DNA of 10,367 bases from Cryomorphaceae bacterium (GCA_021298235.1 JAJTDX010000071.1:1-10367); one strand, 5' to 3'. Positions 1-7,349 are shown, counted from the stretch's first letter. Program-made: numbers and translations. The notes: generated by a model not told the origin, from the sequence alone.

Positions 1-3000
1 CGGCCAAAAACTCCTCTGAAATGACTAATGAAACATCAGAAGAGCTCGCTCAATTGAAGAATAAAGAAGAATTGGTTTCAAAAATTTATCCCAATTATCA
101 AAGTGAGGCCGAGGGAATAACTGCCAATTCGAAGTTGACAGAGACAGATAAGCTGGTTCAAATCCAAAATTTGGACAAAGCATTGCTTAATTCAATTAAT
201 GAACGAATCAAGGAAGTAGAGAAATATCTCGTCAAAAAATCACAAGATGAAGTTTTGAAAAAGGAACTTTCGGATCTTCAATCAATTTTGGCAGAGGTTG
301 AAACTAAAGTGGAAGAACGTGAGCAATTGATAGCAAGTAAACTGCTCTCTGAAATACCAGAAGAACAACGCACAGCAAAAACGTTAAGCATTCTTGATAA
401 CGTATCACCAAACTATCGCTCAGAACTGAGCAACGTCAGAAAAGAAAGCATTGAATCTTTGACAGAGCGTAAAAAAGAATTGGCATTGGAAGAGAACCTT
501 TCCATTCAATTGAAAAAATATGGTGAGGCACTTGAAAAACAAATCACAAAGCAACCTCTGGACAAAGAATTATTGCAAGAGCGACAGCTGTTGAGTCAAA
601 TGATTGAAGACAACCGAAATCGTTCGAACCAGCTCAAGGAAGACATTCGAAATATAGAAAATGGTAAACCTTTGATAGCTATTTCAGAGAAAGATTTAAA
701 AGAGGAAATCGAAGCACTGGATTCCGAATATGCTGTCAAAAAACAAGAAATAGAGGCTTCCAATATGAGCAAAGAGCTTCAGTCAGAAAAGTTGTTGGAG
801 CTAGAACGTGATCTTTCTCTGGTTTTAAACGCTCGAATGGAGCTTGTATCTGCAGAATTGAAATCAGCACCTTTTGATCGCGAGTTAATTAAAGAGCAGA
901 AGATTTTGGAGAAGTTAACCGCTGAAAACGCTATTGAAATCAGTAAATTAGAGGAAAACATCGAAGAAGGACCGTTGACACTTTCAGTGGAGGAAGAACA
1001 ACGCTTGGTTTCCAAAATCGAACCTTCGTATCTAGATGAGATTTCAGCTGTCAATTCCGGGAATGATCTTTCTACTGAGCAGAAACTTGATGCACAGCAA
1101 ACACTTGACGAGAAACTCCTTTCCAAAATTTACGATAGAGTAGAGCAGCTTGATGACTTACAAACCAAAGGTGAAATCACTCCACAATTGGCGGAGGAAC
1201 GCAGTTCCTTGGGTGCCTTAAGTCGTTCAATTGAAAGCAGAATTCAGACGCGAGAGAAAGAATTGGAAACAGCCTTGTCCGTATCTGCAACAACGGAGCT
1301 CGCCAAGCGGAACCAAATAAATGCCATGGATCCTACGTATGAAAATCGAATTCAAAGTATTTCTAACAATTCGCAGCTGACATCCGCGCAAAAGTCACAA
1401 GCGCTTCTTGAAGAGTCTTTTAAACTCAAGGAAAAGGTTCGTGCTACCATAGCAATACAGGAAGATCAACTGGAAGACAATACTACTCTAGAAGACAGAA
1501 AGAAGTTGATTACTCTTCGTGCGATTGATGAAGACCTGAGTATTGAAAATTCCGCTGGAACAATTTTATCCTCAGAAAAAGTTCGCGCTGATCTCATTAA
1601 TGATCTTGATCGAAGCTATGAATCGAAAACTCAATCCATCTCACAAAATGTAGAGCTCTCTGAAATCAGGATGCAAGAATTACTTTTAGCAGAGGACAAG
1701 AGCTTATTGGAAAAGGTTACTATTGAACTAAACAAAGTCACTGATCAAATTACATTAAATTCAGAAAACAAGAGTTTAGTTCAGCGCCAGCAACAATTGA
1801 AAGAGCTTTCTTCCTCACTTCAACAACAAATTACTGATAGAAACACCTTCCTGGCTTCCTCGGAATCGCAAAATTATTTAGTCAGTAGACAAAAGATCTT
1901 GGATGAGCTTCAAAAGGGTTACTCGGAAACGAAAATTGACCTGCTGAATTCTAAAATGAATGAAGTACAAAAGAACAGTGAAGTTCTCAAGCTAGAACAA
2001 ACAATGCTTTCTAAACTGGAAAATGAAAAATCGAGTTTGACTCGTTCATTAGAGAAAAATCCGAACGATAGTTCAATCAAGAGCAGATCACAAATGGTCA
2101 ATGAATTAATTCAAGATCAAAAGAAAGTAGTTCAGGAATTGGATAACCAGCAAAAAGCTCTTGCCCAGTCTGCCGATAGGGAGAAGGTTGTGGCCAAAGT
2201 CGATGAAAGCTATGCAAATGATCTCGAAACTATCCGCAGCTCCGGATCAAATGAGGGTACTCTTAAGAGAGAGTTAGCGAGAGAACAGGAACACTTCCGA
2301 AAAATAAATGAACAGCTTTCAGAAAACGATCAGTCTTTGGCTCAAAAGAAAAATTCCAAACTTGAGCAAGAAACGGACCTATTGAATCAGGAATTAATTC
2401 TGTCGAAAGCACGGATAACAAATCTAGAAACAAAACTTAATGGCATGTCACCTTCTCCGGCAGGTGAGGAATATATTTCACAAGTTCGAGCTCAAGGGCT
2501 GGGTAAAGGCTCACGTGTTTTAGAGAGTGAATATTCTTCCAAAGACGAGCTTCTGGCGCAGGATAGAGAACTTTCGAAATATGAACTACTGCTGAAGGAA
2601 AAAATTGATACTAAAACCTCTGAATTGAATTCAGCACCAGGAGAAAACCAAAAGCAACAAGAATTGAATTGGTTGAATAAGGAATTGACTGCGGTGCAGA
2701 CCAAGCGTCGTCAAGTAAAAATTTCACTCGGAGAACTAGAGAAAATACAAGAGTTGGCTGTCTCACCGTCCAATCGATTGGTTGAAAGTCCCGAATTGCG
2801 AATGTTAGATCAGGAAGAAAACAGGCTTCAGGAAAAAATGAAAGACCCTGCATTGACCAATAAAGAGCGCAAAGAAAATGAAAGCTTACTCAACGAAGTT
2901 TCACTCAAAAAGCAGACGGTTGAGAATAAATTGCTAACTGAAGAGTTGACGAGTCAGAACGAAAAGTCGGAGAAGTTTACCGAGCAGTTAATTAGCACGT

Positions 3001-5213
3001 CAACTACTCCTGAAGCTAAGAAAGCGGCAGTTCTCGAGAAAGAAACAGACGATAAGCAAGTAGAAAAGCTTCTGGAGCAAGCAGAACAGACAAAAGATCC
3101 GGCAGAAAAAAATTATCTCACTACTCAGGCTATAAATGTTCGAGAAGCATCCAACAGAGAAATTCAGAGTGTACTGGCAGATGATAAACTTGAGCAGGCA
3201 AAAAGAGAGAGTGGAGCTGAAAGTCTAGAGACGATTCAGGAGCTTGAGGCAAAAAAGAGGAGGTATACAATTAAATTGGGCGAGCTCGAAAAGTTAACCG
3301 TTGAATTGGATCAACAGATTTCAGAAACCAAACCAAAAGCAGCCAAGCCACTTATAGACGAAAGGTCCAAGCTAATTGAACAACAGGAACTTCTCAAGCA
3401 ACAAATTGAGTCCACAGAGAAGAAAATTGCAGAGCAGCGGAAAGCAGAAGAAAGGAACGATCTGCTTTCATCAGATGTTCTGAATCAACAGGTAAGCTAT
3501 CAGGAGGAACGAGAAATAGCAAGCTCCGAAGAATACAAAAGGTACGTAGAAAAGTCTATTCCTGCATTGGAACTGGAAAAACAAATTACTAATTTAGAGG
3601 CTGATCTGCAGCAGAAACGTTCCGAATCTAAAGAATTAAGTTTAAAGACTGTGACGGATCCTTCAGTAGAGAACAAACAAGCTCTATTGGATAATTCGAA
3701 AGAAATTGCTCGGTTGGAACAAGAGATCAGATCACTGAATAAAGAACTTGCTATTAAACAAACCAGCGCGAATGCAGAGCTGCCATCTAATTCAGTTGAA
3801 GCAATGAAAATGCAGAATTTATTGAAGAGAGGCATCGAACCTGTGCAGCGTGCGGCAGTCATTGCAGCGCTGATTCCAATGCCATCTTCTGGGTTGGAAA
3901 TCAATAAAACTGCTGTAAACATTGCAAAACCAATTCCCGTCAATGTAAAAAGTCCAACAGGATTGGTCTACAGAGTGCAGGTTGGAGCATTTGCCAAGCC
4001 AATTCCTGAGGACAGATTCAAGGAGTTTAATCCTGTTTCCGGCGAAACATTGAATAATGGTATTACTCGATACATGGCTGGATATTTTAATAGCTCTAAA
4101 TCTGTAATCGATGCTAGGGATCGAATAAGGGCAATTGGTTACGCGGATGCATTTGCAATTGCCTATTGCGATGGAAAGCGAATATCGATTGCTGAAGCCA
4201 AAGCACTGGAAGCAAGTGGACGTTGTTTGCCGAAAGGGGAGAATGAATTAATTATGGAAATGGCAGTAAACACTGCCGAAGTTTTGGGAGTTACACCTTC
4301 TGACAGTGTGTTGCCGGTTCTTCCTGAAACTGATTACGCCCTGATTCCGGGTGGTGTTAATTCAGAACCGGTTGAAAAGCATCCCGGTCTTTTTTACACG
4401 GTGCAGGTTGGAGTGTTTAATAATCCGATGAACGCTAAAGTAGTTCAGGTGATGCAACCGCTCATCAGTAATCGTCTTCCAAACGGACAAATTCGATATT
4501 CATCGGGGATGTTTGCCTCTGTCGATGAAGCTCGTCCAAAGAAACAGGAGGCGATCGATAAGGGAATCAAGGATGCGTTCATTACAGCATATTATAAATC
4601 TCAGCGTATTACGCTTGCTGAAGCACAGCAGCTTCTAACAAAAAATGGAACTGCGATTTTGGAACCGAATCGAACATTTTCGGATTCAGCTACCGTGAAT
4701 AAATCTTCTGTAATAAATCAAACAACTAATTTGGTTCCGACAGAAATTAAAAGCGAGGTAAAGATCGATCCTTCGCTCATTGTTACTGCTGAAAAGAAAA
4801 TTCAGAAATTACAGATAGTTACCAAGAAAACTTATGAGGAATTCCCCCGAGAAATACTGAATAGATACAACAGTCATGGCACTTTTTATTACGATGAGCT
4901 CGATAAACATGTGAAATCAGTCATTGTTGATTCTCCGGACGATTTGCCTCAGGTCTACTATTTCCGAAACGATATAGATACCTTGATTGTTGAGGATACC
5001 GATGTTAGAAATGGAAAAATCATCCGTATAAATGTGAATGGATCAGCCTTGCCTGGAGATTTTACGGATTGGCTGTTGCGTTACAATTACCGAAGAGAAT
5101 TTGCTCGCAAAGAAACATTTATGGAGCTTAGTATATTCGGTGTGCCTGAAGATAAGCTGGATTTTCTCAAGGGCAAGCTTGAAGAATTTGGATTGAGTTA
5201 TGAAATTGAGTGA
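1..5213 (+). CDS. Giant coiled-coil repeat protein with two C-terminal SPOR domains (5' end off window)
   Basis: The frame is open from base 3, with no stop before the first in-window ATG at 21 and no ribosome binding site there, so the true start lies upstream. Residues are numbered from the ATG at 21. Residues ~1-1280 are Glu/Lys/Gln/Leu-rich helical coiled coil. Within them about nine degenerate ~100-residue tandem repeats carry a conserved Tyr at 26, 132, 237, 337, 440, 533, 634, 731 and 838. Two SPOR domains follow: ~1314-1396 (YRVQVGAF, RYMAGYF, DAFAIAY) and ~1456-1540 (YTVQVGVF, RYSSGMF, DAFITAY). The last ~140 residues are a distinct domain I do not recognise. SPOR domains are known to bind glycan strands of peptidoglycan, so a periplasmic, wall-associated structural role is inferred. 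No signal peptide is visible because the N-terminus is missing. The stop is TGA at 5211; clpS follows after 9 nt. SPOR assignment is confident; function is not. Confidence 0.85.
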   Translation, partial: AKNSSEMTNETSEELAQLKNKEELVSKIYPNYQSEAEGITANSKLTETDKLVQIQNLDKALLNSINERIKEVEKYLVKKSQDEVLKKELSDLQSILAEVETKVEEREQLIASKLLSEIPEEQRTAKTLSILDNVSPNYRSELSNVRKESIESLTERKKELALEENLSIQLKKYGEALEKQITKQPLDKELLQERQLLSQMIEDNRNRSNQLKEDIRNIENGKPLIAISEKDLKEEIEALDSEYAVKKQEIEASNMSKELQSEKLLELERDLSLVLNARMELVSAELKSAPFDRELIKEQKILEKLTAENAIEISKLEENIEEGPLTLSVEEEQRLVSKIEPSYLDEISAVNSGNDLSTEQKLDAQQTLDEKLLSKIYDRVEQLDDLQTKGEITPQLAEERSSLGALSRSIESRIQTREKELETALSVSATTELAKRNQINAMDPTYENRIQSISNNSQLTSAQKSQALLEESFKLKEKVRATIAIQEDQLEDNTTLEDRKKLITLRAIDEDLSIENSAGTILSSEKVRADLINDLDRSYESKTQSISQNVELSEIRMQELLLAEDKSLLEKVTIELNKVTDQITLNSENKSLVQRQQQLKELSSSLQQQITDRNTFLASSESQNYLVSRQKILDELQKGYSETKIDLLNSKMNEVQKNSEVLKLEQTMLSKLENEKSSLTRSLEKNPNDSSIKSRSQMVNELIQDQKKVVQELDNQQKALAQSADREKVVAKVDESYANDLETIRSSGSNEGTLKRELAREQEHFRKINEQLSENDQSLAQKKNSKLEQETDLLNQELILSKARITNLETKLNGMSPSPAGEEYISQVRAQGLGKGSRVLESEYSSKDELLAQDRELSKYELLLKEKIDTKTSELNSAPGENQKQQELNWLNKELTAVQTKRRQVKISLGELEKIQELAVSPSNRLVESPELRMLDQEENRLQEKMKDPALTNKERKENESLLNEVSLKKQTVENKLLTEELTSQNEKSEKFTEQLISTSTTPEAKKAAVLEKETDDKQVEKLLEQAEQTKDPAEKNYLTTQAINVREASNREIQSVLADDKLEQAKRESGAESLETIQELEAKKRRYTIKLGELEKLTVELDQQISETKPKAAKPLIDERSKLIEQQELLKQQIESTEKKIAEQRKAEERNDLLSSDVLNQQVSYQEEREIASSEEYKRYVEKSIPALELEKQITNLEADLQQKRSESKELSLKTVTDPSVENKQALLDNSKEIARLEQEIRSLNKELAIKQTSANAELPSNSVEAMKMQNLLKRGIEPVQRAAVIAALIPMPSSGLEINKTAVNIAKPIPVNVKSPTGLVYRVQVGAFAKPIPEDRFKEFNPVSGETLNNGITRYMAGYFNSSKSVIDARDRIRAIGYADAFAIAYCDGKRISIAEAKALEASGRCLPKGENELIMEMAVNTAEVLGVTPSDSVLPVLPETDYALIPGGVNSEPVEKHPGLFYTVQVGVFNNPMNAKVVQVMQPLISNRLPNGQIRYSSGMFASVDEARPKKQEAIDKGIKDAFITAYYKSQRITLAEAQQLLTKNGTAILEPNRTFSDSATVNKSSVINQTTNLVPTEIKSEVKIDPSLIVTAEKKIQKLQIVTKKTYEEFPREILNRYNSHGTFYYDELDKHVKSVIVDSPDDLPQVYYFRNDIDTLIVEDTDVRNGKIIRINVNGSALPGDFTDWLLRYNYRREFARKETFMELSIFGVPEDKLDFLKGKLEEFGLSYEIE
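66..2780 (+). repeat. Coding tandem repeat array: ~9 degenerate units of ~100 residues
   Basis: Each unit opens with hydrophobic-x3-hydrophobic-[D/E]-[P/x]-x-Tyr-x3-x-hydrophobic, for example LVSKIYPNYQSE, LVSKIEPSYLDE, INAMDPTYENRI, LINDLDRSYESK and VVAKVDESYAND. A helical stretch follows, of the type LS-x2-QK-x3-L-x6-L. The conserved Tyr residues are 93 to 107 residues apart (106, 105, 100, 103, 93, 101, 97, 107). Unit 9 (Tyr838) is weaker. A later stretch around residue 1080 repeats the KRR-x4-LGELEK phrase seen near residue 900, which suggests the array continues in decayed form. The DNA copies have diverged too far for nucleotide identity to be obvious. Confidence 0.75.
3960..4208 (+). 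other. SPOR domain 1 (within giant CDS)
   Basis: Residues ~1314-1396 begin GLVYRVQVGAF. They continue with the inner strand GITRYMAGYF, the helix SVIDARDRIRAIGY and the strand DAFAIAYCDGKRI. This order (strand, helix, strand, helix, strand) and the VQVGAF signature are typical of the SPOR family (PF05036) as it appears in Bacteroidota proteins. Confidence 0.8.
4386..4637 (+). other. SPOR domain 2 (within giant CDS)
   Basis: Residues ~1456-1540 begin GLFYTVQVGVF. They continue with GQIRYSSGMF, a helix EARPKKQEAIDKGI and the strand DAFITAYYKSQRI. The domain aligns by eye with SPOR domain 1 along its whole length, so the pair looks like a tandem duplication separated by a ~60-residue linker. 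Confidence 0.8.
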
Positions 5214-5222
5214 TGGAAAAAT

Positions 5223-5513
5223 ATGGAAACAATGTACATGTCTACAAAACACCAAGAGCAGGAAAGCTTAGAGACCGAAGAATTGCTAATTGAGCAAAAG
5301 GATCTCATCGTTTACAATGACGATGTAAATACTTTTGAGCATGTGATTCGCTCATTGATTGAAGTATGTGGTCATGAATTGATTCAGGCTGAACAATGTA
5401 CGTTGATCATTCACCACAACGGAAAGTGTCAGGTCAAGCATGGTGAATTTGAAGAGTTAAAACCGATGTGTGTAGGCCTCTTGGATCGTGGTATTTCGGC
5501 AGTAATAGAATAA
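5223..5513 (+). CDS. clpS: ATP-dependent Clp protease adaptor ClpS
   Basis: This 96-residue protein matches the ClpS family in length and motifs. ClpS delivers proteins with destabilising N-terminal residues to the Hsp100 partner of ClpP (ClpA or an equivalent ClpC). The N-terminal ~25 residues are a polar tail. The folded core starts at LIVYNDDVNTFEHVI, where N32-D33-D34 match the residues that grip the substrate alpha-amino group. H64 in IIHHNGK corresponds to the conserved pocket histidine of the E. coli protein. The start is uncertain: Met1 (5223), Met4 (5232) and Met6 (5238) are all in frame, none has a strong ribosome binding site, and MSTKHQEQ from 5238 would also be a plausible N-terminus. 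The gene lies 9 nt after the giant gene and probably shares its transcript. The stop is TAA at 5511. Confidence 0.93.
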   Translation: METMYMSTKHQEQESLETEELLIEQKDLIVYNDDVNTFEHVIRSLIEVCGHELIQAEQCTLIIHHNGKCQVKHGEFEELKPMCVGLLDRGISAVIE

Positions 5514-5524
5514 TTGAAGCTTCA

Positions 5525-5555
5525 TTTGTTAAAATCAAAAAAGCACCTATCTTTG
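5525..5555 (+). promoter_or_regulatory. Bacteroidota-type promoter of tRNA-Arg
   Basis: A -33 element TTTG (5525-5528) and a -7 element TATCTTTG (5548-5555) are separated by 19 nt. They match the Bacteroidota sigma-A consensus TTTG / TAnnTTTG with no mismatch and normal spacing. The predicted transcript start is a few bases after 5555, just before the mature tRNA 5' end at 5567. The promoter lies in the 53-nt gap after clpS, so the tRNA can be expressed independently of the upstream genes. Confidence 0.8.
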
Positions 5556-5566
5556 CACCCGCAATT

Positions 5567-5640
5567 GGCCTCGTAGCTCAACTGAATAGAGCACCAGATT
5601 ACGGCTCTGGAGGTTTAAGGTTTGAATCCTTACGAGGTCA
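5567..5640 (+). tRNA. tRNA-Arg (anticodon ACG)
   Basis: A complete 74-nt cloverleaf can be folded by hand. The acceptor is GGCCTCG (5567-5573) with CGAGGTC (5633-5639), all paired with one G-U. The D stem is GCTC/GAGC (5576-5579/5589-5592). The anticodon stem is CCAGA/TCTGG with loop TTACGGC, giving anticodon ACG (5601-5603), which is converted to ICG in bacteria and reads CGU/CGC/CGA. The variable loop has 5 nt. The T stem is TAAGG/CCTTA. The discriminator is A5640 and no CCA is encoded. Positions 19 and 56 are A and T instead of the usual G and C, and still complementary; 15 and 48 are A and T. Confidence 0.95.
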
Positions 5641-5651
5641 CAAGTTAAGCT

Positions 5652-5686
5652 AAAAGTCCCATTCCATATAGGTTTGGGACTTTTTT
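5652..5686 (+). terminator. Intrinsic terminator after tRNA-Arg
   Basis: The arms AAAAGTCCCA (5652-5661) and TGGGACTTTT (5675-5684) form a perfect 10-bp stem around a 13-nt loop, running into a six-T tract (5681-5686). It lies 11 nt after the tRNA and should end both the tRNA transcript and any read-through from the giant gene and clpS. Its A-rich left arm could also make it work weakly on the minus strand. Confidence 0.85.
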
Positions 5687-5760
5687 ATTGATTTTATCTG
5701 AGTGAATTTTATATTTTAAAAAGCCACTTAAGTGTCAGATTAACAGTTTATTAATTGTTT

Positions 5761-5792
5761 GATAAAAGTTAGAACTACCGATAGGGTTCTAA
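5761..5792 (-). terminator. Candidate terminator of the fic gene
   Basis: On the minus strand, TTAGAAC (5792-5786) pairs with GTTCTAA (5775-5769) as a 7-bp stem. Inside it CC/GG can pair further, and CTTTTATC follows. The stem starts directly after the fic stop codon (TGA at 5795-5793). The T-tract is short, so the efficiency is doubtful. Confidence 0.45.
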
Positions 5793-7349
5793 TCATTTCT
5801 CGGGTAGTTTGGCAACCACTTGTCCACTCATCGTATTACGAACAAGTTCTGCAATGAATTTAGCGAAAGAGGTAATATCTTGTTCCACACTTGCCTGCTC
5901 AAGAGCCTGCATATAGGTTGTTCTTTGTTCGACCGGAATAACCGTCCATGGATAGCCACCAGAGGCGAGCATCACATTCATTAAGTACCTACCCATCCTT
6001 CCATTTCCATCCATGTATGGGTGAATGTAGACGAATATGAAGTGTCCTAAAACGGCTCTTACAGATGCTTCAGTTTCCTCGGATAGTAATTCGAAAAGCA
6101 CAGGCATGGCATCTCTCATGGCGTCGACATTGACTGGCACATGTTTAGAATTTCCAATGTACACTTGATGGTTTCTGTATCCGGCCAGATCCACGGGTTG
6201 AAGTAAGCCTGCTGCAACACTCGGATCGAAGAGTTCTCTGAACCATCTGCCATGATCTCTTTCCGTCTGAACACCTGGATTAGCTCCTAAAAGAATTTTT
6301 TCAATGCTTTCTTTCACTTGATTAAATGCCTGATAATAACCTCTTGCGGCCATGGCATCACGTTGTTTTCTGTCCTCTTCATTCGATTTGGCATTCCATT
6401 CTCCACTGCTTACACGAGCGATAAGTCCCGGAGTTACTTTATAGCGTTCTATCGAAAGAGAGTGGTACGCATCCGTGAGATAGAGATCATCCACTTTTCG
6501 TAAATAGGATTTAACATCAGGACTAATTCCAGGAGCAGGAGGGAAAAGTTGAATGACTGTTTTTCGCATTTCTTGCCAGAGCAAACGTATACGTATGGCA
6601 TAAGGCGATCGCTCCCTGCTTGGTATATTAATTTCAGTGTTTGTTTCAAAGGGATCGACTTCACGGATGTCGTAATCCGCTTGTTTAAATGTTTCGATAA
6701 TTTGGTCCGAAATCCTTTCTCGACCAATATTTCTGAAGGCACCCGCTAATCTTCCTGCTAGTGTTGAGTGTCCGTTTTCGAGCAAGACCGTCAGTACTTC
6801 AGATGCATCCCGTATCATGGATAGTGCCGTTCGAACATCCAAGGCGTGTGTTAGATAAATCCGAGGACTACAATACACTAGGGAGGATGGGAGATCATAC
6901 AAACGGATGCCGTTATTTACTATGGTTAAAGTATCTGCAGGAATATCTGTTTTTAAATTAAACAAGGTTGTTGTATGTGGAAATGGAGTTGGGTTATTGT
7001 TGCCTTTCGGAGATCTTACGAGTAATTGTTGGGGTATAGACGTGTTTTGGACATGGATTTGCAAGGATTGATCCGGTGATAAACACCATTCGTTACCATA
7101 TTTATGGTCTAAAAAAGCGGCAACAAAATCCCAATAGGCGCTGTACCATGAAGTTGTTTCTCCTTCCGTTTCAGACGGATTCGATGCAATGTACCAACCT
7201 TTGGAAACCTCTCGAATAAAACCATATTTCAGAAGCAGCTGACGATGCTTAATAGTTTTGAAGTTATCTGTATAAATTGCGACAACATTCTTGTCCTGAA
7301 TTTCTTTTAATGATTCCAGCGCATCAGCTAGTTTTTGATTAGGCTTCAT
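5793..7349 (-). CDS. Fic family protein (putative AMP transferase) with AbiEi-like winged-helix N-terminus
   Basis: Fic enzymes transfer AMP, or other phosphate-containing groups, from a nucleotide to hydroxyl side chains of target proteins. The catalytic loop is complete: HPYMDGNGRMGR at residues 443-454 fits HPFx[D/E]GNGRxxR, with H443 as the general base, D447 for the metal and the Arg for phosphates. An inhibitory helix lies before the Fic core at S297-LSI-E301, matching (S/T)xxxE(G/N) except that R302 replaces Gly/Asn. This position makes it a class II (N-terminal helix) Fic protein. Residues ~10-58, containing HRQLLLKYGFIREVSKGWY, resemble the winged helix of AbiEi-type antitoxins; residues ~60-230 continue that region. 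No signal peptide or membrane segment is visible, so it is probably cytoplasmic. It is monocistronic and convergent with the tRNA unit. Its target is unknown. The full-length frame has no sign of decay. Confidence 0.9.
   Translation of the reverse strand: MKPNQKLADALESLKEIQDKNVVAIYTDNFKTIKHRQLLLKYGFIREVSKGWYIASNPSETEGETTSWYSAYWDFVAAFLDHKYGNEWCLSPDQSLQIHVQNTSIPQQLLVRSPKGNNNPTPFPHTTTLFNLKTDIPADTLTIVNNGIRLYDLPSSLVYCSPRIYLTHALDVRTALSMIRDASEVLTVLLENGHSTLAGRLAGAFRNIGRERISDQIIETFKQADYDIREVDPFETNTEINIPSRERSPYAIRIRLLWQEMRKTVIQLFPPAPGISPDVKSYLRKVDDLYLTDAYHSLSIERYKVTPGLIARVSSGEWNAKSNEEDRKQRDAMAARGYYQAFNQVKESIEKILLGANPGVQTERDHGRWFRELFDPSVAAGLLQPVDLAGYRNHQVYIGNSKHVPVNVDAMRDAMPVLFELLSEETEASVRAVLGHFIFVYIHPYMDGNGRMGRYLMNVMLASGGYPWTVIPVEQRTTYMQALEQASVEQDITSFAKFIAELVRNTMSGQVVAKLPEK

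Noticed and set aside
21..23. ATG at 21 as the true start of the giant gene
   Set aside because: The frame continues upstream without a stop to base 3 with similar polar composition, and no ribosome binding or promoter signal precedes the ATG.
3500..3943. 147-codon open frame on the minus strand, antisense to the giant gene
   Set aside because: The protein is Ser/Cys/Phe-rich in the way expected when a Glu/Lys/Leu-rich coiled-coil gene is read backwards. No domain, start signal or neighbour supports it. The minus-strand frames at 779-1126, 1919-2101, 2492-2704 and 2611-2853 are rejected for the same reason.
5212..5292. ATG overlapping the giant gene's TGA (TGATG), giving a ~26-codon frame
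   Set aside because: It is short, out of frame with clpS, overlaps it entirely and has no recognisable content.
5515..5524. TGAAGCTTCA perfect 10-bp palindrome after clpS
   Set aside because: It has no loop or T-tract, so it is not a terminator, and 10-bp palindromes of this kind occur by chance. It lies just before the tRNA promoter, but nothing else marks it as an operator.
5468..5653. 61-codon plus-strand frame across the clpS end and the tRNA
   Set aside because: It runs through a well-folded tRNA gene and overlaps clpS, so it is a chance open frame.
6449..6742. 97-codon minus-strand frame inside fic in another frame, with plus-strand frames at 6318-6503, 6549-6749 and 6761-6961
   Set aside because: All overlap the intact Fic reading frame with its complete catalytic motif and show no domain of their own.
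5567..7349. Integrated element at the tRNA-Arg gene carrying fic
   Set aside because: No direct repeat of the tRNA 3' end, integrase or composition break is visible in the window. Proximity alone is not enough.
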